A stretch of DNA of 64,000 nt from Cladopsammia gracilis (GCA_022457155.1 JAJGOT010000284.1:558001-622000); one strand, 5' to 3'. Positions 42,054 through 53,139 are shown, counted from the first letter of the stretch. Translations and numbers: made by a program. Notes: generated by a model not told the origin, from the sequence alone.

Positions 42054-44064
42054 TGTATTATAAAACTTTCTTACGCATGCGCATGAGTATAGGCTGCTTG
42101 CAGCCTCTTGTTCTAAAACTTCCGTTGGCAATTTTGACCGTCTAGCGACTGCTTCGTTTACGCCACTATTTGGGAATTTGCGGTTAGCAGAATTGCAAAG
42201 ATAGAAGTGAATTAAACCGCGGAGAAAAAGAAAAAGCCCGATAGAAAGAATAGCTTACCCGCAAGAATACATTGCTGATACCAGCGCGTGTTTCGGATCA
42301 ATCTGATCAACCGGGTTTTCACTTGTCTGGTTTTCCCCAGTGGTCTTCTTTGCCTTAACATTTCGTTTGGTTGATTATGGTGTCCGATTATTGTTTTTTG
42401 CCGCGGCACAAGTCTTCGTCTTTCCCATGATTTTTCACCTTTGAATCGATCGAATGACTGTACTATTCCCGCAACTTTCCTTCGTCAAGAGACTCTTCAA
42501 GGGGTTGTATGTCGCGTTTTAGTGGTTGGCGGCACGGACATAATGACAGCCACTTTGATTAGGTGCAAAAACTGTGAAATTCTTTCGAGGCTAAAAACTC
42601 GAGGTAATCGGATGAATCGGAGAATCGGAAGAATCCTAGAATAGGAGAATAATTTCTAAGGAATCTTATGGTAAAATCGTGCAATCGGAAGAATCGGAGT
42701 ATAATAGGTATAAATCTTAGTGGTAAATCAAAGAATATTACCCCTAAATCGGTGTATACTATTCTCCGATTTAGCCATGAGACACGAGGAGAGCCGTGGC
42801 TGTTCGCTAAACCCCTTACAATTCGGCTTTCGTTTTTGACTGTGAATAATCCTGGTCTCCACTATTTTTAAACGTTTGGGTGACCAAGAGGTCGTGGCGA
42901 ACACTAGAGCGCAAATGAAAATCAGCAAATGGTCAATAATTATCTATAAATATGAAAGTAGCCGTTGAAAGTAGTCATGTTTGAATTGAATCGCATTATT
43001 ATTATTATTATCAAATCTCAAATGTCCAGTTGCTTGATACGTTTTACAAACTGTAATATTAAACCAGGCACAAGAGTGCGCCAATCGAAAGCGGCATAGT
43101 TTTCTATCAAGACAATTGCTGAACCTCATTATAGTATCTGTATCCCACCAGCGGTGCACTGCGAATTCCAGAGTCACTCCACGATGGCGAGCAACAATGT
43201 TGTTGATACGCTGGATACGGCACGGTCTTCATGGAAGAAATTCAGCAATGCAACTGTTTAATATAACAAATTCTCCAAAGACTATAAAGACATGTACAAA
43301 AAGATGAACCGGGCAAGATTTTCGTATCACCCAAACATAATTATGCATACGCTCCATTGTGAAAGGAAACAATAGCCCAAAACAATAGACCGCCTTTGGG
43401 AATAGCACTCATTATGCAGCGACCGCGATCGTGGTCATCGTAGCTGTATTGTAACGAGTGTAGTGGCAAATCCTGGAGAATGGGTCCTAAAATGTTCACT
43501 TTTAAAGCCTAATGCGTCCTCTCGTGTGGTGATTTGAGATTTTTTACGGCGCTTACCTTGTTAATCGCCTCAATTTCACGTTTTGTGTTGGGTGTTTTTT
43601 CCGATCGAATGCAGGAAAGCGACACAGAGGACACGTTAAAAGTTTTTAAAGGTCAAAGCTTGGCTTTTGTAACCAACTGGTGCAAAGGACTGCAAAAGCT
43701 CTGCACGAAATGGCTGCTGACGTGATTGTCGCTAGTTACCCAGAAAAATAAAAAGGCGTGTTAAAAAAAAAAAAAACATCAAAATGGGGTGTATTAGCGT
43801 ATCTCTTTTCCCGGGTAAGAGCAGATTCAGCCGTTTTGCCTGCAAATTGCTTTCTGTTTGTAAAGCACCTACCTACCTACCATTTCTAGTCATAATAGTT
43901 TAGGCATCGTGTCATATGAAAAAAAAATCGGTTTTAGCTCCAAAACCGTGGCCTAAAAACTAAATGAAGCTTACTGAGCCATGTATTGCTCCTTTCACAT
44001 TTCAATCAGTAACAATTTGAAACTTAAACACTCGCATTTTTTTACCTCGACAGTTTCTAAAAAG

Positions 44065-46749
44065 ATGGCTATCAAGGAAACATTGTACTTTGTCCTCCTT
44101 ATAGTGTTACCAGTGGTGATGATGGCAAAACAGCCCAGAGGTAAACATGTAACTCGCGTCCTGCACCTGACATTGGTGGATTCTTTTGAAATTTGGCAAT
44201 AGTGGGATTTTTTTTATGTTGATAACAGTAATGTCTGCACACCAGACAGGTCCTCGATGCAAGCGGATACTCACAGGAAGAAACTCAAACACGTTTTAAG
44301 CCCCCATGTTCCTTATTGTACTCCCCACAATTCCTTAGAGTTGAGTTTCCACAGGCAACCCAGTTACAATCACTACGGTAACCTGTGCACAGGTTCATGA
44401 ATACAAGGGAATGAGAACGGGAACCAAAGCGAGACGGCTGAAAACTGTCAATCATGGCATGTTTTTATTTACTTCAAACTCCAAATCAGATAGTTGGTTG
44501 ACCCTAAACAAGTATGACATTGGTTCATTCGCAAAAAAATAACCAATAACAATATGTTAACTTTAGTCTGTTGTTTCTGAAAAATATTATAGAAAAAAAC
44601 ATATTTTGATTCAGTTTTAACTGATTTGCAATTCTACACAGCGTGGGACGATATCGATTTTGATAAGGCAAGCATCCGAGAGGATTATGGACCTATTAAC
44701 CAGAGGACGATTGGAAAATGCAACGGAAAAGAGATGACAAAACAGATAAAAGAGATGAAAAAACAGATAGAATCGATTAAATGCCTACTCGATGATCTGT
44801 CAACAAACTTTGAAAGTTGCCAAGGTAGGTGCAAAGAGAAGAATATAATTGTTTTTATGCAATATTTAATACATAAGTACTGAGGCCTTAAACGTTATTA
44901 GGTATATTGCAGGTAGCTGATGTCTTGTTCTTTTTTTTTCTCTTTTTCGTCCATCATGGCTGACAGTTTTGGAAATGTGAACGAGATTATTCCAGAAAAA
45001 TGATTTTAGAAGCTATTAAATTGATAATTAAGAGAAAGACGAAACCAAAGCAAAAAGTAGTTTTATTGACATGGCTGTCGAAATCTTGTGATCAATAAAA
45101 TGTCATAACATATTGTTGCCAGATGAATTTTAGGAAAAGTCACAAAGTTTGATGGCGTTTGAATACATATTAAGGAAGTTATGAATGCTGAAAGCTAGCG
45201 CGGGCTAAAAAAATGTCTTGTAGCTTTTTGAAATAACACTAACAATGGTGACATAGCCTCTTTAAGCAGCTGAATTCTTGAATTTCCTTTGAAAAATTTG
45301 CAAAATTTTATCAACAGATAAAAAGACAACTCGATGATCTTGATGAAGTCGATGAACTCGTTAATCCTTGAGACGCATTGATAAAGCTTATGGAGAATCG
45401 GTTGCTACGTACCGTTACGAGATATGACATCATAAATAGCCTGAGAACAAACCAATCTTTTAACGAAAATGCGTGTTTTTCACGATTTATCGCTTAAAAA
45501 AACAAACATGTAAAACGCTACCAAAAACATTAAAATGTTTAATTATATCATATCATATTTTACAACTCCAGCAAAAAATGTTTTCAATTCCGTCATATCC
45601 CTAAAACTTTAGCCTCCCCCCAGCCTAACAGCCATAAGTTTTGTTTGCACGTGAAAGAAAACTCATTTTCATATGAATGGTTTTGCACTTGGCCTCGGTT
45701 TAAAAAGGGGGCTAAGAGCAACTCGAAAATGGGCTATTTCCAGCCATCCCGGCAAGTAATCGAATGTGATGTCATCCATCAATCTTAGGAAGATAGCAAG
45801 CGTCGCGCTATCGCGTTCGGTCCCAAGTTACCTTCGCTCGTTTAGCGCGACGAGCCTGCCTTTTCCCTACAACCGCCATGTTTTGATCCGACTGAAATCT
45901 ATCAAGTCGCTAATGACTGGAACATCTTATCTGATGAAGCTAAAAGTATTTCTGACATTTTATCTTTTAAAAGACATATTAGGAGTATTTCTTGCATTTT
46001 GTAATTTTTCGTTCACTTTTTAAATTTTTAGCTTTCACCATATCTATAATATGTATTTATCATATCTATTTACCATATCTATTTACCATATGTATCATAT
46101 CTATTTATGCAGAACCCCACTGAAAACTACATTTGTGACGTGGGCTTCCTGTTAAAATATCTTTGTTATTATTATTGTTATTAAATAAAAAAGAAAAAAA
46201 TCAGTTTGCAATACATGCAACAAATTCATCTCCCGCAAAACAGACCAGGTTTAGTTTCCCTGATTTGATCCTGTGATTGTTTCTTCTTTTAATTTTGGTT
46301 TTTAAGGGTGCCCCAGTGGTTGGGTTGCACATGAATCTTCATGTTATTATATCGGAAAAACGCGATTCCTGAAATGGAGTGATGCTCGATCCACGTGCCA
46401 AAATATGAGAGGAGACCTCGCCATAATCAAATCAGCTGAGGAACAGGGCTTCATTTTCAATCTGATGAAGAACGCAAAGCTCACGGGTTATGGCGCATGG
46501 ATTGGGCTCTACCAAAAGCCTGACAAAAAGTTCTATTGGATTGACGGTGCTCCAATAGCGACAAGGTATACTGCATGGAATAGTGGGGAACCGAACAACA
46601 ATTATCCAAAAAGTGGTATCAACTGTGTTCGTGTGCAGCAGTCAGTGAAAAATGGAAGATGGGATGATTTCCACTGTGATTTGCCAAGTTATTTTCAGAA
46701 TACTGCCCCAGTAGCTCTTTGCCAGAAAGCGGCCGCCATTGGTGATTAA
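44065..46749 (+). CDS. Gene C: secreted C-type lectin (EPN-type CTLD), three coding exons
   Basis: Coding exons 44065-44140, 44642-44824 and 46307-46749 (donors gtaaac and gtaggt, acceptors tctacacag and ttttaag, phases 1,1) give 233 residues. Residues 1-21 are a signal peptide (LYFVLLIVLPVVMM). The second exon encodes a charged neck with a KQIKEMKKQIESIKCLLDDL heptad segment, likely a short oligomerising coiled coil. Residues 87-233 form one C-type lectin-like domain: GCPSGWVAHESSCYY start, WIGL, WNSGEPNNN (EPN, mannose-type Ca2+/sugar specificity), a WDDFHC variant of the WND motif, and the closing cysteine in ALCQK. Expected role: secreted Ca2+-dependent glycan recognition, e.g. of microbes or symbionts (inference from family). 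Confidence 0.9.
45317..45371 (+). pseudogene. Possible relic neck exon in gene C intron 2
   Basis: After an acceptor-like tttatcaacag the frame reads IKRQLDDLDEVDELVNP then TGA. The QLDDL phrase resembles the CLLDDL heptad of the real neck exon. No good donor before the stop, so it is probably a decayed duplicate exon. Confidence 0.3.
45790..46190 (+). mobile_element. LINE ORF2 C-terminus and 3' end
   Basis: The frame near 45890-45990 reads EIYQVANDWNILSDEAKSIS then DILSFKRHIR. The W-N-x-L-x-x-E...S...FK layout is the usual C-terminal end of CR1/RTE-like LINE polymerases. It is followed by atctatttaccat repeats (46060-46110) and a ttattattattgttatt tail, as at LINE 3' ends. Inserted in gene C intron 2. 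Confidence 0.55.
46307..46749 (+). CDS. Gene C exon 3: C-type lectin-like domain
   Basis: Single exon for the whole CTLD, common for small invertebrate lectins. Six cysteines are placed as in a long-form CTLD: an N-terminal pair in GCPSGW...SCYY, one in RSTCQN, one in INCVRV, one in FHCDLP and one in ALCQK. The WND-site Asn is replaced by Asp (WDD), which usually still coordinates Ca2+. Confidence 0.9.
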
Positions 46750-46974
46750 TGGTATCGAGGCAGTATTTAGCTGTTATCCTGACTCGTATGTAGGACTATA
46801 GTAGGTTAAATTTAAAGTGACCATATTAAAGTTGCTTAGTTACTTTGTATAAAATGATATATCCCAGATACTTGTTCGAACGTCAGATACATATAGTTAT
46901 GCTCGATACATATAGTTATTTTGTCATCCAGTGCTGTATGCTGTTAGTTGCGCTAAATGCCGAGTCAGATGAAA

Positions 46975-46980
46975 AATAAA
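46975..46980 (+). terminator. Gene C polyadenylation signal AATAAA
   Basis: AATAAA 226 bases after the stop, followed by gttctgttg, a G/T-rich stretch. Confidence 0.65.
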
Positions 46981-46999
46981 AGTTCTGTTGACAACTTCA

Positions 47000-47474
47000 A
47001 ACTGTCATTGATACTGTATTTGATGATGATAAAGTAGTGCCGCTCTCTATTCCTTTAATACTTTACAAAATAAGTTCCCACGTATAACGAAAACTGCATG
47101 GAAGGGCAGAGTTAACGAACTGTCGCGCTTTTGCACCATTTTCTTTTTTCCATCTGTTCCTTTCTCCGAGCGCGCCGTACCCTACCCTGCTTGTGGCTTA
47201 CACGCATACCTTATGTGGAGTAGATTAAGAAATGCTAAAACTATTCTTGCCTTGGAGTGGAGGAAACGAGGGGGAGAGAGTGGGGGAAGTGGTAAGGAGA
47301 GGAGTGCCTGAGTGTGGAATTTAAGCTTTTGTAATTCTAAAAGCATTTTACTAAAAACAACCTAATCGTTATGAATTTACCTAAAATTGATTTGGGAACA
47401 TTTTGACGAAATAGGTACCTGTTCATGACAAACACAACTCATTGCTTGTTGAAAACTCCAGGAATCAGTAAATA
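47000..47474. other. Intergenic, nothing recognised
   Basis: Contains a purine-rich patch (ggaaacgagggggagagagt at about 47262) and no supported gene or known repeat. Confidence 0.5.
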
Positions 47475-48104
47475 GTATCAAAGGCTCCTAAGAGCCAACC
47501 CGTGAATAAGAAATGCTAACGTGTAATGCAATATTGCGGTAAGCTTATGTTTTCACACTGACACGGTTCAATACTTTTTTTAAAATTAAACGTAAGGATT
47601 TTTGACAAACACAAAAAGAAAAAAACGATACACCACTTTCATAATGTTCAGTCTGAAGAAGAAACAAAAAAAAAGAAGAAAAAAGGACGGCAGGAGCGAG
47701 ACTCGAACCTGGGACCTTTCGATTGTCATTCCTCTCTTTACACCACTCGGCCACCGTGATCACTGGCTTGGAAGAGGATAAGTTTAATTACTTCAAGGTA
47801 GATACGCATCAAAACGCGTGTATCGGTTGAACAATCCTTTTAGATCGATTTTAACGTTGTATTAAAGACTCAAAATGCGAAACATTTTAAGCTTATTGTT
47901 ATTTATATTCGTTTACAACAATTTAGTTATTTGCTATCGCTAGATTCACGCTATTCTTGTTACAAAACGCATTCGTAACAAACATTACGTCACTAAGTTT
48001 ACAGCTGATGGAAGGAGTGAGTGAGCGAGAGAGCGAGTGTTCGTTTGCATATCTGTCTCCGTTACCGATAACCCGCTCATTACACATGCGCGTATTCACG
48101 GGTT
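47475..48104 (-). mobile_element. tRNA-bearing foldback element, copy 3 (reversed)
   Basis: Ends aacccgtgaata on both sides (47497 and 48104), with the ggctcctaagagcc hairpin outside. The tRNA-like block on the minus strand (47765-47690) has a perfect type-2 A box tggccgagtggt and B box ggttcgagtc. Not part of the segmental duplication, so this family is dispersed. Confidence 0.8.
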
Positions 48105-48289
48105 AAAAATGGAGGTATACGAAACTGTCCGATATGAAAAATGGAAATGTTGAGACTAAGAATATAATGCGATTCTAAGCGTTGTGGGGGGAGGGTGGTG
48201 GTGGCTTAATAGAGAGGGGTGAGCTTATTAAAAACTTGAAGCTCAAGATGGGAGGTTAATAGAGAGGGGACTCAACAGAGCGTTTAAAA

Positions 48290-48480
48290 CGGTGGCTCGA
48301 TATGGTTTTTCGACACCCCGACCACCAATTTTCTACCTTAAATAAAGCATATCTAGAAGACGTTTTAAATAATGTCATGCTATATACTGACTACAAATAG
48401 ACTGAACTTTGGTATGCAGCTCAAAGTTTTGAGATCGGAGCGTCCTTGGCAACGCTGCGTTGCTATGGGTAATTTTTTCC
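48290..48480 (+). repeat. Dispersed repeat, inverted partner at 58400-58590
   Basis: ggtggctcgatatggttttt through aaagttttgagatcggagcg to caacgctgcgttgc recurs in reverse at 58400-58590 with modest divergence. Frames 48372-48566 and 58236-58505 are repeat-derived. Confidence 0.8.
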
Positions 48481-48878
48481 TAGTGGAGTATCTTCCGGGC
48501 GTGTTGAGGTTTTTAGCAAAATCGGTCTTAGGTGCAGGTACGATACTGAACACTCCTGTCACGTAATTTTGTTGGCAAAATACAGAGCAACATGAGACCG
48601 TAACACTCTAAAATCGCTTTGGTTACAAATAGAAGGGTTCTTGAGACTCAAAAAAAAGTTTTCCTATAAAGCTAAAATTGTGAAGTTGCAGCTGCCTTGG
48701 ATAGAATACTGTTCGATGCATTTTGGCCGATTTACAGGGGCTAAGTGTCCATTTTCTCTTTGTATTTTGGAACCAAAATGACGTCACAGAAATCTGAAAT
48801 CCAACACCTCGCATAATAAAATTGCAGTTAAATTAGAGTGAGAGTAACAACATTTCAAACCGCTATAAAATCGCGAAT

Positions 48879-49018
48879 ATGTATCGCATGATCTCTCCAA
48901 TTGGAGTTTTCAAGGATTATATTCTCATATTACTAGCAGTAATCACAAATTATGCCAGGGCCGCTGGCGTTCTGCAGTATAAGATGGATTATACGAAGAT
49001 AAAGGAGGCGAAAATAAC
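48879..49018 (+). CDS. Possible signal-peptide exon at the left DIRS border
   Basis: ATG at 48879 opens MYRMISPIGVF then a hydrophobic DYILILLAVITNYARA segment that looks like a signal peptide, followed by LQYKMDYTKIKEA. The frame then runs into DIRS terminal repeat sequence. The coding-like bases 48977-49018 reappear inverted at 49281-49323. Could be a real secreted-protein exon interrupted by the insertion or a chance frame. Confidence 0.3.
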
Positions 49019-49160
49019 AATTTGTTACCAACTTTATTTCGCTCTGAATCAACAAAAACTACAGCGTGTTCAAAGCATAATGCAAATATAGCTGAAAAAA
49101 ATTAACATAGGCAAAGTCCCATAAGTCCCTGCGCGCTCCTTCTCTCGTCGCCATTTTATT
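49019..49160 (+). repeat. DIRS left inverted terminal repeat
   Basis: Reading rightward, tttgttaccaactttatttc, then caaaaactacagcgtgttca, to cataagtccctgcgcgctcc and ccattttatt. This is the reverse complement of 53661-53803 with a few small indels. Confidence 0.85.
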
Positions 49161-49323
49161 GAGCGTCATGCAAAAGGAAAACTGTAGAGAGAAAAGAAAC
49201 AGCATAAAAAAAGGTTAACAATAACGAGGTTGACACAGGCCCAACCAACAACAGAAGGGTGAGGCGGGAGGGACATTGTTATATTCGTCTCCTTTATCTT
49301 CGTATAATCCATCTTATACTGCA

Positions 49324-49963
49324 TCTAGGGGTCCCCACAACTGATTTAACTTCGCGAACACTAAAGGGTCTAATTGCCAATCGTGAAGATCTAACATGAC
49401 CCTGGACTTGTATAAAATCAGAAAACGGCAAACTGATCCTTACGGCAAGGCGATGAAGGAGTAAATATATATTAAAACGAATCTGCCCAATATTTCGATT
49501 TGAAAACAAACCTTCTTCAGGGGCTAACAGAAAAATGAAAAATGAAGTTAAAACTAAAAGTTCGTTACAAATAAGAGTTTGAAATTATGAAAATAAAAAC
49601 AATAGATTATTTTTGGTGCAGGAGACTAGGTGTCGTATGTCAAGAGTTTCGTCACGTCTATTTATTCCTAGAGGAGATAACGTTTTCCCTTTGTGTATCA
49701 AATGAGCCTCTCTCGCCTTTCTCACTGCGTCACGATTGCTGCGTATGAGTTCAAGTGGAATTAGAAGAACATCATTGATTGAATGTCCAGCTTGATTGAA
49801 ATGTAGGGAGACAGGTGGGATCGCTGAGTTGATTATGGTTTATGATGGAACGGCGGTGTTCTCCAAATCGTTCATTAAGTTGTCATTTGGTCTCTCCGAT
49901 GTATTGGCATTTACATTTCTTACATTCAATCAAGTACTCCCTGTCTGCCCGTACATACGTTCA
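49324..49963 (-). mobile_element. Penelope-like GIY-YIG endonuclease fragment
   Basis: Minus-strand frames give DREYLIECKKCKCQYIGET, a stop, QLNERFGEHRRSIINHNQ, then in another frame SLHFNQAGHSINDVLLIPLE and REAHLIHKGKTLSP. YLI...QYIG is the GIY-YIG core, and ERFGEHR and the HFN..GHS segment are typical of Penelope-like endonuclease domains. The 3' tail (gaagaaggtttgttttcaaa, cgaaatattgggca at 49500-49520) matches the fragment at 19640-19850. It joins DIRS RNase H sequence at about 49963. Confidence 0.7.
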
Positions 49964-49969
49964 AGATCC

Positions 49970-50400
49970 CGGGAAGATACTGCGCCTCTATTAGAATTTT
50001 GCGTTGTAAGCACCATTCCCATAGGTCTATAGCCAGACGGTATAGGACCGCTGATTTTGTCCCCCGCTTCCCATTCTGTTGATTATGACATAATTGGCTG
50101 CGGAAACATTGTCCATCAGTAGGCGAACTTTCATTTGAGCTTTGGCTTTTGCAAAGGTCATTACTGCAAAGGCTCCTGCTAGGAGCTCCAGACAATTGAC
50201 GTGCAACTGGGATTCCCCTTGAGACCACTGACCTCCCGTAGCTACCCCCATGCAAAAAGCCACCCAGCCCTTGCAGGATGCATCTGTGTTTACTATGAGA
50301 TCCCATTCCAAGCATCCGAATTGTCCCTCCACCATACTAGCTCCTCTAAGCCCGGGGGAGAAAGCTGGACCAGGGAGTCGTATGAACCCAGACAAGCAAG
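49970..50400 (-). pseudogene. DIRS RNase H domain
   Basis: Minus strand: WDLIVNTDASCKGWVAFCMG (first catalytic Asp in TDAS), LHVNCLELLAGAFAV (catalytic Glu in LEL), VRLLMDNVSAANYVI (catalytic Asp in MDN), then a frame change to WEWCLQRKILIEAQYLPGIL. Fits the RNase H of DIRS/Ty3-type elements. Ends at the Penelope-like junction. Confidence 0.8.
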
Positions 50401-51180
50401 AGTTCTGTTTTTGTCTCTCTGCAAGTGGAGGAAGTGGAGGGGACCTGGAAAGACAGCTGAAATGGTAGAGGTCAAGTGACCCAGCAATTTGGCTATAGCT
50501 CTCGCACTGTAACCTGAGGGCGATTTAGAGCATTTTGACACTCTTTCTTTACCTTCCTGACTTTGTCCCTTGGCAAGGCCAGGGTCATTGTTTGGGAGTC
50601 GATGAGGAAGCCTAAGAATTCCATTTGAGTGGCTGGGATTAGGACTGACTTGAGAAAATGTATCATGAAACCTAACTTCTCTAACAGGTGTAAAGACATG
50701 ACATTTCAGGATCTCTTTTGACTTTGCCATGATCAGCAAGTCGTCCAGATAAATGATCAATCTGATTCTCAGCTGCCTTAAAAGAGCTACAACTGGTTTC
50801 GTAATTTTTGTGAATACCCGAGGGGCAATGGACAGACCAAAGGGGAGGCAGGCAAACTCATAGAGGGTGCCTTCCCACATGAACCTCACAAATTTTTTAT
50901 GTTCTTGGCAAAGGGATACTGTGAAGTATGCGTCTTTGAGATCTATTTTGACCATATAATCCCCTTTTCTTAGAAGGTCTCTCACCATATGAATTCCTTC
51001 CATTTTGAAGTTTAGGAGCTTCAGGTTCACTACTGATCTCTGACCACCCCCTTTTTTGGGTACTAAAAAGAGGGAGCTAACAAATCCCAAAGTCTCTTTT
51101 GTAGGGGAAACCATGTAAACCGCTCCCGTTTGAAGCATTTATTGAATTTCTAAGTTGACAAGAGACCGATCTTCCTCTGA
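50401..51180 (-). pseudogene. DIRS reverse transcriptase
   Basis: Minus strand: FLVPKKGGGQRSVVNLKLLN (motif 1-2), YMVKIDLKDAYFTVSLCQEH (first catalytic Asp, KIDLKDAYF), FACLPFGLSIAPRVFTK (motif 4, LPFGLSxAP) and RLIIYLDDLLIMA (YLDD catalytic pair). A frameshift near 50695 moves the thumb (FLGFLIDSQTMTLALP) to a second frame, and another near 50500 restores it (ARAIAKLLGHLTSTI). YLDDLLI and the LPFGLS motif are typical of DIRS and Ngaro RTs. Confidence 0.85.
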
Positions 51181-52560
51181 AAGGGGAACCTCCTGGGGGA
51201 ATACTGTTTGAACAGGAGGGCTCAAAAAATTTAAACAAAGGCCCTGAACTCTTTCTAATACCCAGGAGTCCGGGGGTATCTTTTCTCAGTTTATCAGACA
51301 ATGTCTTAACCGACCCGACAGTGGAAGGTGATTCACCTGCATAACTTTTAAATTGGCTGGCTGAACTGTGGGGGGTTGTTTGGTAACCCCTGGACCCTCT
51401 CCCGCGGCCTCTGAAGGAGCCACGAAATGGTTTGGGGTAGCTGTAAGGGTAGGTCTGAGACGGGGAGTTTCGGTTGGCACCACTCCAGCGGCTCCCACGG
51501 CTCCTGAACGAAGTGGTGCGTCCACGATAAAACGGTTTTGACCGTTGCCCAATTGAAGACGCCTGCAGCAAGGTCTTGGCTGTTTCAGACCTTGTTTTAA
51601 TTCTTGTTTCAAAACTTTCACCAAACAGGTTCTTGCCCGCATTCAGGAATTCCTCAGATGCCAAAGAGACAAGTGTTCTTTTAGCGTTTATTTTATTAAG
51701 GTTACAGTGTACCTTCGGGGGTGTCTCCAGCATAACAGCTCTAGCGTCTTAAGATTACACTTAATATACCTAAACCCAGACATCAAATTAAAGCTTATCG
51801 AGCTGGCTATCTAAATATGGAAACCATTTGCTCAGTAAAATGAATTGTCGAATTTTTTACGACGTCTAAATTCGAACGTCCGAATCAGCTTTAAAACGCT
51901 ATAACTCAAAGCGATTTTTATATTTTGCTAATTTGATTTGTTCTCAGGTTTCCGGACACGAAGCGCTAAAAAAAGCGTGTCGGCGATTTCTCATATTCAA
52001 TTGCAGTGAAAAGTTACAGAATATTTTCGAAAAGGGGAGAAAAAAATTGGAATGATCGCACGGAAATGGCTCTTGACGAAAAAGTTTTCGGAATTAAGAA
52101 ATTCGCCGAAACGTTTTTGTTGATTATATGTTAGCCTAGCTTCTGTCCAAATTTGAGGAAAATCGAACAAATTCCCTTTGAGTTGTAGCTCTTTAAAGTG
52201 TCCCCAACAAGCGAAAAATTAACTTTGAGAAAACGGCGCTTAAAAAAACATATCCGCCCACAAAAGTTATACCGTTATTTCTCCGTCAATTTTCACTATT
52301 TTTCGATAATTTTTTTTTGGATGAAAGTTCATTCTGTAAACTTTATTTTAACGCCAAAAAAAAGTTTTCAATAAATTTTCGATCTGAAGGTACACTGTAA
52401 CCTTAAGCACAGTTGTCCTGCGCTGTTTAGATAGAAGAGCAGATGAATTACCAACCAGTCCCGTCACATTGCATACCATGAGACATCTGGGTGTACGAGA
52501 GTGTGATATTAGAGCCTGGACTCCCCTCAGCTAAGAATCTTTGAATATGCTCAAACATGA
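51181..52560 (-). pseudogene. DIRS gag-like C-terminal half, interrupted by a MITE
   Basis: Downstream of the MITE the minus frame reads KRTLVSLASEEFLNAGKNLF then an Arg/Gly/Ser-rich tail (FRGSFRGRGRGSRGYQTT), a nucleic-acid-binding end. Upstream of the MITE (52560-52406) two frames read SVMFEHIQRFLAEGSPGSNI and LVGNSSALLSKQRRTTVL. Removing the TTAA element joins the two halves of one domain, with one extra frameshift. Confidence 0.7.
51700..52402. mobile_element. 703-bp MITE with TTAA target duplication inside DIRS gag
   Basis: Terminal inverted repeats GGTTACAGTGTACCTTC are exact (51700-51716 and 52386-52402). TTAA flanks at 51696-51699 and 52403-52406. TTAA duplication points to the piggyBac superfamily as mobiliser. 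The right half matches the intron-3 fragments of genes A and B. Confidence 0.9.
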
Positions 52561-53139
52561 CGCTTAATGGGCCCAAGGAATCTAGAAGACGATCTTATAC
52601 AAAATTGTTTTCCTTGTCTGCCGCTTTAACACCAGGGACAAGGCTTGACAAATACGTATCAAGAGTATCGATACTGTAATGCAACATAATGTTCCTGAAC
52701 AATAGATAATTTTCCTAGACATTCCGTTTAGTTCGAGCGAGCACATGTCATTCGAGTATATTCTGCTCATTTTAATTAAATCGCCGAAATGAAGCTTTAT
52801 TGTCGCTTACGCGGATTTTAATTTCTTTCCCCCATGTAACTCTAGCAATGATGTTCGTATTTATATTTGGCTTTCTTAGTACAAGACTCGCCGAACGGTT
52901 TACCGCGGGCGGTTATGTTTACTGGCAAATCCCTCCAGATTTCTCACATTCTCAGACTTTTACACAAACAAAGCACTGTAATTGGGAGAGAGCGGATACT
53001 ACTACCACTCGTCGCCAAACGGTATTTTCGTTGGAACTTTAGAGGCCACAGCAGGGAAAAGTGGGGTGCGGTCAAAAATAGAAGATACTTCACGAAGAAA
53101 GTGACGATTCGCATTTATCTTCGACTTTTGCAGGAACTG

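Larger units (their letters stand above)
37432..44053 (+). other. Putative first intron of gene C
   Basis: Paralogous to gene A's first intron at both ends (37432-38540 and 42950-43440). The middle (38541-42949) is unrelated and consists of repeats, a KDZ-like transposase fragment and minisatellites, so it looks like accumulated insertions. No exon is supported. Confidence 0.45.

Noticed and set aside
43534..43725. 63-codon frame with a hydrophobic start just upstream of the lectin gene
   Set aside because: The first codon in the sequence is TTG, not ATG, and no splice sites or family motif support it, so it was not added to gene C.
48864..48870. TATAAAA as promoter of the 48879 frame
   Set aside because: It is only about 9 bp from the ATG, too close to serve as that frame's TATA box.
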